Assembly (NCBI GenBank): GCA_904063045.1
Contig: CAJFCJ010000003.1
Location: forward strand, 372,001 to 436,000
Origin: Dimorphilus gyrociliatus
Taxonomy: Eukaryota > Annelida > Polychaeta > Dinophilidae
Direction: 5' to 3'
Length of the DNA: 64,000 nucleotides
Position 1 is the stretch's first letter. Each line of letters opens with the position of its first letter. Under the pieces are notes generated by a model, which was not told the origin of the DNA, did no database searches, and worked only from the letters and a program-made list of their open reading frames with translations. Shown here in pieces: positions 38,299 to 49,935 of the stretch. A program made the translations under genes and the position numbers.

Positions 38299-39951
38299 TT
38301 AATAGCGTCTTGCTCCTGCTCCTCCATATCTTCCTGAGTTATATCTGTCTTGATGTCTATTTCTATCATTATACCTTCCCTGATCTCTTCTAGCAGAATT
38401 ATTGAAATAATAACCCTGTGTTTCTCCAGCATATTTAACAGATTTCTTTAATAAAGAGAAAACGGTGTCCTTAGACGGTGGTTTCATGTTTAATACATTG
38501 AACCAATCACCGTAGTTTTTTATTTCTTCTAGACCTTTGAATCTTGCTTTAATTTCCTTCATCATGCTTTCAGAAGGAAATCCATTGTTTTCGTCATATC
38601 TTTGTATAACATTATTTATTGGCATGTTGCCTGGCATTGCAACATCCAAGAAAATTACTTGAAATGCAATCAACTTTTGGCTAACCTGGGTAGCTTGGAA
38701 AGTGGTAGATAATCTGTAATCTCGATCAACAGAAGGGTCACCTAATTTAGAATGATCTTTTAAGTACCACATTACATTTCTCTTCCAGCATTCCTCAATT
38801 ACATGAGTGTTTACATTTCCCCACCTATACTTTTCACTTCCAGCCAACATTATCAACCATTCGCCAATATTTGGACACATACTCTTATGTCTATGATCAG
38901 GTTTTCCAATAAAATTTTCAATTCTTTGCTCCATCATGGGTCGAAGCTTTGGATAGGTGTCGCAAGCCCATAATAGTAATCTATGCAGAGCAAAGTAGCC
39001 GTTCAAATGGTGTTCACTAGCGACTTTTGACTTTGAGAATTGAACAACAGTTGAATTCATAAGATTCGATAGGAGCTTTATAATAGCTTTGTGTATGTCA
39101 TCTTCCATTTGCAGCTTAGTTGATAAAGCTTTAACTGTTTTTTCAAAGGTTGGCTTTAAATTCTGTCCATGTATTGGATTTATAAACAGTGGGAGAAAGT
39201 ACTGTAATTTTTCCTTCATCATGGATGTAACCGAGCCAGTATCTTTCAGCATCGAATAATATGAATCGGCTAACAAGTATTCGCATGGAGATGTCAGTTG
39301 AATATTACGATTTTGTCCTTCTATAATTATGCCATAACCAAACAATTCGCTCTCATTCCTAGGTCTTTCTTTCGGGTTCAATTTGATCTTTGATATATAA
39401 TCGACAACCACGGTTCTCGAAGCTGAAGCTGACTTACTCGAGGCTTCTTCTGGTAGAGGGGGAAATGGTTTTGCGTAGCTGTGCCCACAATCAGAACATT
39501 TAAAACCCTTTGTCAAGCGAACATTTGCATTTGAGGAACCATCTCGTTCATTATCAATTATAAAAGCCAATAAATTTAGTAAAACAGTTTGAACAGTATA
39601 ACTGGGTGACCATCCAACTGACTTTTCATCGGCCCATTCTGTGTGGATATATTCGAAATCGGAAAAGATCGACAAACAAACCTTAGTGCCTTTCTTTCCC
39701 TGACTGGCAGCACCACCAGTGAATTGATAGCCCATAGGCATAAATTCAGCTGAAGGTGATTTGAATGGATAGCATTCAGGAAAGTAGAGTATTATATGAT
39801 AAACGTCTCCATTGTGTACAAAATTACAATGCCATTCAAGGAAATTTTCATCTAGTGGTTCAGCAGAGATGTTTGAAATAGGATTCTCTCTCAACTCTTC
39901 CAAATCCTTCATAAGACGTTTAATAACTCTTTTTTGTCCAATTGATGACAT
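38299..39951 (-). CDS. UBE2J-like ubiquitin-conjugating domain protein with long C-terminal extension
   Basis: Single exon of 550 codons. Residues ~5-145 form a UBC (E2) fold: LYFPECYPFKSPSAEF is the family's YPF-x-P-P segment, and the likely catalytic Cys is Cys92 in TKVCLSIFSDF, followed by GWSPSYTVQTVLLNLLAFI. The HPN triad of canonical E2s is absent; KVCLSI-x-n-W-x-PS-x-TV resembles the non-canonical UBE2J class. Residues 150-155 (KCSDCGH) are a lone CxxC. Residues ~195-480 are a helical region (ESELFGYGIII through VIFLDVAMPG) that I do not recognise. The C-terminus is Arg/Tyr/Gly-rich (GRYNDRNRHQDRYNSGRYGG), RGG-like and perhaps RNA-binding. There is no membrane anchor, unlike UBE2J1/2. 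An E2 role in ubiquitin transfer is likely; the partner E3 is unknown. Intronless, so retrotransposition is possible. Confidence 0.75.
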   Translation of the reverse strand: MSSIGQKRVIKRLMKDLEELRENPISNISAEPLDENFLEWHCNFVHNGDVYHIILYFPECYPFKSPSAEFMPMGYQFTGGAASQGKKGTKVCLSIFSDFEYIHTEWADEKSVGWSPSYTVQTVLLNLLAFIIDNERDGSSNANVRLTKGFKCSDCGHSYAKPFPPLPEEASSKSASASRTVVVDYISKIKLNPKERPRNESELFGYGIIIEGQNRNIQLTSPCEYLLADSYYSMLKDTGSVTSMMKEKLQYFLPLFINPIHGQNLKPTFEKTVKALSTKLQMEDDIHKAIIKLLSNLMNSTVVQFSKSKVASEHHLNGYFALHRLLLWACDTYPKLRPMMEQRIENFIGKPDHRHKSMCPNIGEWLIMLAGSEKYRWGNVNTHVIEECWKRNVMWYLKDHSKLGDPSVDRDYRLSTTFQATQVSQKLIAFQVIFLDVAMPGNMPINNVIQRYDENNGFPSESMMKEIKARFKGLEEIKNYGDWFNVLNMKPPSKDTVFSLLKKSVKYAGETQGYYFNNSARRDQGRYNDRNRHQDRYNSGRYGGAGARRY

Positions 39952-40530
39952 GATTTCAAAGTAATTTTAACGATTCCAAACAATTTAAATCTTAAAATTC
40001 AAACCGTACTGAATTTCTCGACTGAAACCGTCTGGTATGAAGATCTATGTCCCTCTTTTTTCACTTTTATACTATTATAATTTTATATTGCGAAATATAT
40101 AAAAGAATAGCTTCGTTTAAAAGAAAGTCTTTTCTATGAATGTTTTGCTAATAACCATTTCCTATTAGCGATCCTAGTGAGAATTTCAGTATTACTAATA
40201 AAATTTTATAGAGAATCTTCTACAATGTCTATACAGAATATAGATGTCATTAGTAGTTACACACCTTTATTAGCACTAATACGATACTCTTTGAGTTGCA
40301 CCAGATTACGAAAGTTTTCGAAATTGTTATTGAATAATACATCGATTAACCGAGATACCAAGAAAACAAAACCAATGAACACATAGCAACGTTTAAGTAA
40401 CGAAAATAGAAAATGTACGAATTTGACAATGAAAAGCCTCCTCTTAAGTACATGCATAACAAATAGTGCAGCATACTTCTCCTTTTCGAATGTTAACTAT
40501 GCCTCCTTCCTTTAGATGATGTAATTTCAA
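39952..40530. other. Intergenic region
   Basis: 5' flank of the E2-like gene and 3' flank of the macro-RING gene, both minus strand. No additional gene is supported. Confidence 0.55.
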
Positions 40531-42694
40531 TTATCTTACAAATTTTCTGCAACCTGGACATTTTTTCTTTGATTTTCTATTATAAAGAAATTGCATAAGA
40601 AAAAGGAAAGGGAACTATTTGATCTTAAAGAACGGGGGAAGAGAAAGAGAGAAGGGCGTACTTTAATTGAATTTTGTAGCATTTCGAACAGAATGTATGT
40701 CGGCATGGATTTAAAATTTCGTATGAAAATACTTTACTAAAACAACCAACGCATTGTTGAGTAAAACTTCTTGATGATTTGATTACAACAGTATCTTCAG
40801 CCTAATTGTCTTTTGTTTAATTATTCTTTATTATAAATTATACACTTACCTTATATTCCCATTTTTGTAGGCCTAGACTAATTTCGAAATATTGCAAAAT
40901 AACAGATAAAACTTCCATTTTCTCATGACTAATTATTACTTGTCCAATACGTCTTTTACCATTTGCATCAGCGAGTAATTTAAATAAGCAAAAGTAGAGT
41001 AGAGAACAATGTATAATATTTCCGAAGCACCCATTATAAGTTTAGAAATAATTAATGAATAAATTATGCAAATATATGTATATATTAATATTTCTTACTA
41101 TTTCCAATAGGAGTAAGTGTAATAGTTGAAAATGAACAAGAGATTTTTTCCAAATATTCCCCTATAATAGTGATGAAATAATCTAATAATTTAGGCGAAC
41201 ATCCAGAAACTGTCTTCATTCCAAAAATAATAAAGAGATTCTTATATTGCAAAGGAGAGTTGCTTTTAAGAGGACACCAAAGTCCGCCCATTTGATCCAA
41301 AATTATATTATTCTTTATTTCGTCGAAAACACTGATATTTACACTTTTCTCTAATAACTCCATTATAATTGGACACTCGTGAGGTTCAATGTCATCCCAA
41401 GAAAAGATAAGAACATCCGATTCGCTTTTTAGTATCGATTTCCATCCAACAGTCAATAAACAATTAAGGAAATTATAATTAAACTCTTTTCTTAACAGAA
41501 TAGAATGTCTATAGTTTTTATCAAAGGAATAATAAAAGTTTGCTAAATTATCATGTTCTTGGTATAAATGAATTTGACTAATTGGAATTATTTCTTTCCT
41601 TATCTCTAAAGCTTCGGCTAACATCCACAATTTCTTTACCTTCTCTAAGTCAGTATCCACTAAATGAATGCAATTTAAAGTAGAAGGAACACTGGAATGG
41701 TATTGACTTAGTCCTAATCCTTTCAATATAGCGTAGAGAAGCTCTTGAAAGGATTTCTCACTGGAAAAGGCTGAAAATAAATCCGAAACTATAGCAAAGG
41801 ATTATCAATTGTTCAAGTTATGATTAAATTATGCAATTATAATTTAAGATGAAAATATGGCAGACGAAGCCTGAACTTACTTGTTCCACCCAAAATGGGA
41901 AGTACTAAGGATTCAGAATTCGTTTCTATCGTCTTATTGATCGTATTGTTAACGCATAAGGTAACGTCGTTTGGATTTGATGGTAGGCACGTAATAATTA
42001 GAGTTTTCCACTTGAAATTTGAATGATGTCTCAATCTTTCATAATATGCTCTTCCATTTGTGATATTTCTCAAAGTCATTCCTTTAACTAGACGCTTCTT
42101 TGATACTCGTACACTGTTAATAACGTCATTCGCCACACCATTGTCCATATTATATTTAGCATCTACAGAAAAGGCGACGGCATCAGAGGACACTTTACAA
42201 ATATTTGTACGATAGATAAATATCTTTCTTCCATTCGATAGTTTTATTGCTAAGCACTTTTCCGAAGGATCTGATAATTCTAATTGTCGAATTCTATACT
42301 GATTTCTTTGTTGGATAAAATTTGTCCATAAATCGTTGCTCGTTATCTCCGTTAATAATTGATTATTAGAAGATTGAGTAGAGTTTTCGTTACTTGATTG
42401 TTGTAAATCCGTTAAACATCTATTGGTAATATTATGAATTAATCCATTTGAAGATGAATCAATTAAAGTATAGAAATCATTTAATTCAATTGTTATGAGT
42501 TTTTTTGCCAAGAAGAATTTTTCGCTATTATTTCCATGAATTTTTAATGAATTTTCACTTTTAATCCATGTATAATTTATATTTGTCCTATTTCGAACCG
42601 ATTCCATAAATGAATTTATGGTAGAGCTAGTCTCGAATAGTTCATAAGTATTATTTAGGAATTTGTATTCCCATTTATTCTTGTAATCAGTCAT
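40531..42694 (-). CDS. KH-like / double macrodomain-like / RING-finger protein
   Basis: Five exons: 42694-41881, 41770-41099, 41031-40850, 40801-40662, 40576-40531; sum 1,854 nt = 617 residues. The N-terminus is KH-like (YTWIKSENSLKIHGN, then a helix). A first macrodomain-like fold begins ICKVSSDAVAFSVDAK, has strand KWKTLIITCLPSNPND, and ends LPILGGT plus a helix-strand-helix. A second runs from SESDVLIFSWDD to ITLTPIGN and on through KRRIGQVIISHEKMEVL. The ADP-ribose-binding Asn/Gly motifs of active macrodomains are not evident, so both look degenerate. The C-terminus is a C3HC4 RING (CVGCFSK...NPCRHTFCSKCYK...KCPGCRKF), an E3 ubiquitin-ligase signature, ending VR at the stop. The nearest known organisations are PARP14 (KH + macro) and DTX3L (KH + RING). 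The intron at 41098-41032 has a GT donor but no AG acceptor in the fitting frame (see findings). It is head-to-head with the related gene at 44306. Confidence 0.75.
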
Positions 42695-44305
42695 TGATGA
42701 ATTTTCCTTCAGTTAATTAAAAATAAAACCAATTACACAGTATAAAATAATTTACTGTCTATTGAATTAAGACTATTTATAGTTATACACTGCATTTATA
42801 TACATGTATATATAAACAGTATATATCTGCTTCTATCTTTATCTTTATCACTCTATCTGTCTCTCTTCTTCCTTTCTGTATCTATGACTATATACCACAA
42901 TTAATGCTGCTTCTTATCCGTTGATTTTGCTGCAATTCATAGACTTTTTATACACAACATATATATATACATATATATATATATACAATGTATATATATT
43001 AATATAGAACCTGAAAAGATATACATATGTATTCGCCTTAATATTTTACTTCTCCATAGAGAAATAGTCGTAAAGCGTCAACAATTGACACTTTCCAGAT
43101 ACCATCTAATAAAGTACGAAGGTTATAAGGAATATAAGAACCTATGTAAAACAAACTACATTTACTCCACCTAGCGGTATAGCAAAATTGTCAAAGAATA
43201 TGCAATGGCATCCATAAACTTGGGGCATCAAAAAGACACGGCAACTGGTGTTATTTTTCTTTTATACACCCTTAAGTAATATTGCAAAATTTCAAAGTTA
43301 TCTAAGAAGAAGAAGAAGAAGAAACGGAAGAGAAGGATAAGATAATTTACGAATAATTTTAAGAAATGTGAAAATAGTATTAGAGTAAAGAAGCAATATT
43401 AAGATAGATAGTGGGGAGGAGAGAGTGAGCGCGACTAATAAGGATATATTTTCTAAATAAAGTATATAGACAATGTTTCAAACTGTGTGATACATTGTTA
43501 AACTAAAGCAATGATAATAACAACTAATTAAATAATCTTATTTGCAAATGAAAATATTAATCCTCAATTTCTAATTAATTAATTAATTAACTTTTTAAGC
43601 TATATATTCAATTATATATGGAATATTATCAGTATTTCGAGTTAAAACTATACTTAAAATTAGAGATATTAGCAAGCGTCTATAAATAGAGTACAGTACT
43701 AAACAACTAAACTATAATTCAATAAACTTTATATATCGTATAACAATAAACAATACCAATTATAAATAAAAACAAATTCATATTTACATTTAGAACAAAT
43801 ACAATCACGTGACAAGGAAGCTTTCTATTTTATAATATACAATATTATCGGTATTATAAATAATAGAACTTAGTTCGTTAGAAAAGAAACGATGATCAGA
43901 TTATTAATTAATTAATTAATTCTAACAATTACTAATATCTATTAATTACAAATTGATAATTTAAACTGAAAGACGTACGAATGGGGAGATGATATATACG
44001 TACAAGTATTTAGTTGATAAGAGATGCGAATATTTTCAATACGATTATTGTCATATTTAAAAGGGGAAGAGCAGCTATATCTGTATTATGTATTTAAAAC
44101 AAAAATAGTAATTCAATACGTTAATAAGTTTTCCTTTTTTTATGAAATTTCTTATCCTCTCTTCCAAAGAAGGTTCCAAAGTTCATCTCTTTTTGTTAAA
44201 ATACAAAAGTTTCTCTTCAACTTATGCGTAGTTTAATCGTTTTATTAATAGAATATTGTCATTTTGTCAAGAGAAAACAACCAGTTTAACAAGAAAATAG
44301 TAAAA
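42695..44305. promoter_or_regulatory. Divergent intergenic region between the two KH/macro genes
   Basis: 1.6 kb between the start codons of two related genes on opposite strands, so it holds both promoters. It is AT-rich, with TA runs near 42958-43000, a GAA run near 43307-43325 and ATTAATTAATTAATT blocks at ~43574 and ~43903. No gene is supported; no specific factor site is named. Confidence 0.5.
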
Positions 44306-46901
44306 ATGGACGATAAAGAAAATAAACTAAGTATTCGTATCAATTCATCAACTTTTTACGGTTATTTTAAGAATAGACTATCTGTAAATATTCGTAAAAT
44401 ATGCGATAAACATTGCGTTGGTCTACGTTGGATATTTGATTCGAACTTATTAGAAATATATGGAAAAAAGGATAATATTGATAAAGTAGAGCAGATGATT
44501 CTTGATGAATTAAAAAATCATGCTTGCATTGAATTGAAATTATCGTCGAATATAAAATTACCAAAGTTTGATCATTTAGCATTAACGCCTATAGTTACGG
44601 ATGATTTCTATAATCGAAATACTATGTATATTGGCCCTAAGGATAATCTTATCCAATTAGCGGACGATCTCTGGTCTAAATCCTACTTGGACAATTTCAC
44701 TTTGATTACGTTCAATAATACAGATTTTAGAAATCTGGATGACGACAATGACTATTTAAAGCTATTGAATGATCAAGATGATGTATTTGGAGAATATGAA
44801 AGTGAAAATAGTTTCTTTGAATATTTAACTGAAAGTGAAAAAAACGAGATTTCCGAACAGAAGAAAGAAGAGGAGAAAATGAAATCTCTTTTACAAAAAT
44901 CAAACGAAAATCATTCAAGGAAGACAAGCCTTCAAGATGACGTTCATAACGATGAATCTTTTTATTATAAATCGAAATTTAAAAGAAATTTTATTGGTAA
45001 AAAGATTAATGATTATTATTTTTTTATATAAAGAACTATTAATTCTTTTTCTTTAGTGGCAGCTTGTTGCTTTGATATAAAATATTCAAAGTCCGATGCT
45101 ATAGCTATGTCAGTCTTATTAGGAAATAATAATCAATTTAAATACGGAGCACAGAAATCAGTATGGGATTGTCTAGACGAAGAAGACAGAAAGAAAATTG
45201 ATAATACAATAACCAAGTGTAATTTTAAACATGGACAAATTCTTTATCAGAATCTTCTTAAATCAAAATGGAAAGCTATAATTTTAGTATTACTTTCGCC
45301 CAATAGTGTTGATGACTTGTATACTCAATTAAGAAAATCGACAATGAATCTATTAAAGGCCGCCGATGAATCTGGTAATAAAAATCTTGCAATGACAATT
45401 ATAGGAAATTCATTAAGTATTATTAATTAACTTGTATGGATTATACTAAGTAATCTTGGTGCATATTCTTTCCAGATAAACAACGGATTAGTTTCTTAGA
45501 GAGAGTTCAAATTGTTCTAAACACTATTAAAAGTTTAAACTTTAAAAATTTAATATTTATTAAACTAATTACGAATGATAAGCGTAAAATGAAAATTTTA
45601 AAGGAATGCTTAAACGAATACTTTGAAAAATCATCCCAAGCTCAATTATTAAACTGTTCATCTAAGAAAAAGAAGAGTTTCTTTCCAACAAAAAAATTAA
45701 GTACAAAAAGTTATTCGAGTCCTTCAACACCAAGTTACGAAAGCGTTAAAAGTTCTTTTAACAATATAAATATTCATAAGAGATTTCTATTCCCATTTAC
45801 ATTCTTAAAGGAAAACGAGAACACTTATTTCTACTATAGCATAATTAATAATCAAATAATTAAATTTCATTCAAAGTTAATATTTATCTTTATTAAAGAG
45901 TTCTTTGTAAAGTTGGATTTAAATCAAGAAGATTTAAAGATTATCTTATCAATTAATAATAAAGAAAATAAAATTAATATTAATACTGATAACGATAGTA
46001 TTGCTAACATAAAATATCAATTAGATAAATATTTAGAAAATATTATAATAAGGAAGATACATATTAAGGAAAACGAACAAGAGAGTATTAAATTATTAAT
46101 AGATAAGGAAATTAAGTTAAACAGTAATCAAAGATTATATTACGAGTTGAATAACAATGACCTTTCGCTCATTGGAAATGAATATTTTATATCTAAATTT
46201 ATCAATAGGCATTTAAACTTGTGGAAGAAGTTTAATATTTTCGGTAAGTAGATGAATATGTATACAAAATCTAATTTATATTCTTTCTCTCTCGCTCTCT
46301 CTCTCTCCTCATTCATTAGTAAAAGCTACAAGTGAAGATATAACTAAAGTTACAGCAGATACAATTATCGTTCCAATAAGTGTAAAACTAAGTGGACAAG
46401 TCTTCAAAGCAATCCTCAATCATCTTCAAAAAGATGATAAGAGAAATTTTCTTCAATTTCTTGACCACTTAACTTTGAAAGCCGGAGATGTCTATTATTT
46501 TGAATTGAAATATTCCAAATGGAAGAGTATTGGCGTTATAATTATTTCTCCAGAAAATTTCTATTCTTATATAAAACTGTCCGTAGTCAATCTATTGTAT
46601 AAGATTGATGAATTCATGAATGCTTCTGCTATTATGCCTGTTGTTGGCGGTTCAATAAGTTAATTTTCATTTCCTTCAATGAAAGTTATTAATTATTAAT
46701 TTTTACTTTTTTCTTTTACCTTTCATTTGACATTTAGACGTCAACGGAATTGATTTCGATAAAACTTTAATGGAAATTGCTCATGCTGTAAAACAAGTTC
46801 AAGTTGAATATTTAATTCATTTGCACATTGTTGCTTTAAAGAAGAAGACTGTTGAAAAAATTTACAAACTTCTCTACGAAGATAAACAAGAGACATTTTA
46901 A
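44306..46901 (+). CDS. KH-like / macrodomain-like repeat protein, paralogue of 40531-42694, without RING
   Basis: Five exons: 44306-44996, 45057-45416, 45476-46243, 46320-46658, 46738-46901; sum 2,322 nt = 773 residues. ATG 44306 is the first in-frame ATG. Exon 1 encodes a KH-like fold (VGLRWIFDSNLLEIYGKKDN plus helix) and an acidic, low-complexity linker. Exon 2 to early exon 3 form a macro-like domain (SDAIAMSVLLGN; SKWKAIILVLLSPNS; TIIGNSLN; LIFIKLITNDK). The rest of exon 3 has two more KH-like segments. Exons 4-5 form a second macro-like domain (TADTIIVPISVK; SKWKSIGVIIISPEN; IMPVVGGS; EYLIHLHIVAL). The same strand-loop landmarks (SKWK, IIGNS/VVGGS) recur in the neighbour gene, showing common origin. 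Catalytic ART, WWE and RING domains are absent. Modules alternate KH-macro-KH-KH-macro, resembling the N-terminal part of PARP14-type proteins. Role unknown; nucleic-acid or ADP-ribose-related binding is inference. Confidence 0.75.
46286..46310. repeat. (TC)n microsatellite within intron 3 of the KH/macro gene
   Basis: Short TC tract that doubles as the polypyrimidine tract before the exon 4 acceptor (46318-46319). Confidence 0.8.
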
Positions 46902-47816
46902 ATGATATTTCATATTCATATCGTTCAACATTAATACTAGATGTCGTTGTTATACATACGTTACCACCAATGTTCAAGTAATTCTAATGAATAATATAAT
47001 AAATGGAGAACTTTGCACATTTTTCAGCTACAGAGTCATACTAGGAGTTTCATGAAATGAAAGCGATATAAATAATATATAAATATTTGTATTGTGTCTT
47101 TAATGATAGAAAATGTTATAGACTTTTCAATTCTATGTATACTTATCATAAAATTATTTTATAGTTCATAGACTACACACGAAATGTACTTTGTTACATC
47201 CGCTTATATTATTTTCTGTTTTTATGTTTCAAGCAGATAAACAATAATTACAATAAAGTTTATACTGTATATAAATCCTACAAAATTTCTCTCTCTCTCT
47301 CTCTCTCTAACTGCTATAAAATAAGAATAACAATACAATTAGAATGTAGTATTATTATTATTTTTTTAATAAAAAAAGAGGAAAGATCGATATTTAAATA
47401 AATTTTAAAAAAATCTATTAAAAAAATTCTCCCTTTTCTTTAATAAATCAATTTTTATTTCACTGTCTGTTTTATATGTTCAAAAGCTTACAAATTAGTC
47501 TATATACTAGTTTAAATAGAAATATACATATATATATATATACAAGTATATATAATCTACTAAATATATCTAATTTGTATTTTAATTAGCGAACAGCTTT
47601 CATTAACTTATAGGCAATATATCCAGTAATACAGTATATATTAATATTGAGTATGGCATCATACTTTATCTTTACCATTAAACAACGAAATTTTATAAAA
47701 CTATACTTCTCGATACGATATATAAACAGAATTATTGATAGCAATGTAAACAAATGAATGAATGAATAAATAAATTAAAGGGATAGAGGAGGAAAATAAA
47801 AAAAAAACAAATCTTT
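46902..47816. other. Intergenic region between convergent genes
   Basis: 3' flanks of the KH/macro gene (+) and the SLC17 gene (-). Contains a TC tract at 47288-47308 and TATACTGTATA at 47261-47271. No gene is supported. Confidence 0.6.
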
Positions 47817-49935
47817 CTATAGCATACTCTTTAATTCTGCCCCATCCTCATTTTCTTGTTCGTCATCTGTTGTCCAATTTTGTAGCCTCCCACTACCAAA
47901 TATAATAAAAAATACTGAACCGAATACGAGTACTCCCGATGATATAAAAAGTACTACCATCCACTGATCTTTCCTTTGCTATTAAATTACAAGGAAATAA
48001 ATCAAACTAATTTTCCTTTTTGTACTGGTTTGACTTACATTCTTTGTCAAATAGCCGACCAATGGAGGAGCAACAAAACCTGCTACTGAACCAAGCATAT
48101 TTGATATACCAAAAAGCGTTCCAGCGTACTTTGGGGCAATATCTATATGGTTAACGAGGAAACCGGAATATTGGGACCCACTTAAGGTTACACCAAGGGT
48201 TAGTAGGCCTATTGTAATTGGGTAAGCTCTACAATCCGTGAATGCTAGACCAACTAAGCAAGCAGAGGCTCCAATGCCACCTACAGAAATAGATTCTTAA
48301 CAGAGTACTTGAATCTTTCCTTGTTTAATTTATTATGAGTAAAACAATTTATTATAACGTACCGATAGCAGTCATAAGTTTTCTCGTTTTTGTGATTGAT
48401 AAATAATGAGAAGAGATAAGCTTATCGGCAATAAGGGGAGATATGCTCATATTCGCCCACAAGCCTATCCAGGGAAGAGCTGAGAAGTAGCCGTTCTAAA
48501 AATCAAAATTTTGAGACGAGGAAACATATTTATAAAACGTAAAAATAGTATAAATAATTAACAAGCTAAATCCTTACAGATTGTATATCGAAATGAAGAA
48601 CTTCGTAAATAAAAGTAGGTGTATTTGTCAGAAATATATACAATCCCCAGTCTGAAGTTACATTGGCTATTAAAATTGCCCAAACAGGCGGAGATTTTAT
48701 AAACTTTACCCAAGGAATTTCCGTCTAAAAGAATATAAATATAAATTTATATATATATACCATATATATTCAGCACAATACAAGTTCAGTGCATGCTACA
48801 ATGTATGTACATATTGTTACATAATATAATAGACTTTTATACATACATTTTTAGGATTCTTTAACAATTGCCCTTGTAAACTATTAATAATATATAGTTT
48901 TTCTTTTTCATTTATCATGCTATGACTTGAGGGATTATCACTGACAAATATGAGCCAAAACACGAGCCAAAAGGCTGTCGATAATCCTTGATTGAAAAGA
49001 GGATTAAGAGCCATTTCGAAAGAGAATTATGAGAATTAAATTGCAAATAAATTACCTGTAATGTAAAAAATTGACGGCCAACCCCCTGCAAAGCCGAATT
49101 CACAAAGAGCACCCGAAAGAGGCATTCCAGCAACACTTCCCATCATTGCTCCTGCAATTTTACATTAGGAAACTCTTTATATTTCATATATGAGCATGTT
49201 TACGTATGTATATTATTAAAGAATTCCTTTTTAGAAAAACATTACTGTTCTACCTGCGTACGATAATGACACCAATTTAGATCTTTCTAAAGGTGGTGCC
49301 CATTGACTCCAAATGGAATGTAAAATTGGGAATGCTGCACCCTGGTCAAGTTTAAAATATCACAAGCTTTACGAAGAAACAATTAGTTTTAAAAAGAAAA
49401 CACCTACCGACCCTAAACCAACCAAAACTCTTAAAAATAAGAGAATTCCCAATCCCATTTTTGCTCCGGAAGGTGTTAAAAGTGTTGCTGCTGTCGAGAT
49501 TGCTGTAAATATTCCAAAAATCTTTTTTCCTCCAAATCTTTCAGCCAAAATTCCTCCAGGGATTTGACTTATCAAATATCCGTAAAAGAATGCTCCCAGA
49601 ATATGACCTTGTTGTACCTTATCGTATTCTAATTTACCATCTTCCATAATATACTCTGTTCTGTTAATAGATTTTATACAATTCGGGTCTACCGTTCTAT
49701 TATCGAATTGCAGGCTGTTTGAGGAGGCAACGGCCGTATGATTGATCATACAAACTATTGCAACACTCATTCCAACTCTCTGTAAATAGATGTTAAGAAG
49801 TCCAAAAAACATAATAACTGCTAAGAACATTCGACAGGAGAATAGCAGAGGTTGTCTTTTACCAGCTGCAATTTTCTTTGAGTAAGCTATAAATGGCGAT
49901 TTCGAAAAAAAAAATTCCATGCCAGGCACATCCAT
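47817..49935 (-). CDS. SLC17-family (sialin / vesicular anion transporter-type) transporter
   Basis: Eight exons: 49935-49408, 49341-49254, 49151-49056, 48986-48847, 48724-48578, 48495-48363, 48280-48039, 47978-47817; sum 1,536 nt = 511 residues, typical of SLC17. Twelve membrane segments are predicted. Family landmarks: [18 protein letters not shown] after helix 1, a glycosylated first lumenal loop, [19 protein letters not shown] (helix 2-3 G-x3-G-Y-x6-P-G-G), [28 protein letters not shown] (helix 4) and the late [21 protein letters not shown] segment. SLC17 members carry organic anions: sialic acid (sialin), glutamate, nucleotides or phosphate, mainly across lysosomal and vesicle membranes. 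The substrate cannot be set from sequence alone, but the next gene on the same strand is a sialate lyase. The tail carries acidic residues ([11 protein letters not shown]). Confidence 0.85.

Noticed and set aside
46741-46977. 78-codon minus-strand ORF
   Set aside because: Antisense to the last exon of the KH/macro gene, whose plus frame completes a macro-like domain.
49313-49567. 84-codon plus-strand ORF
   Set aside because: Antisense shadow of SLC17 exons 1-2.
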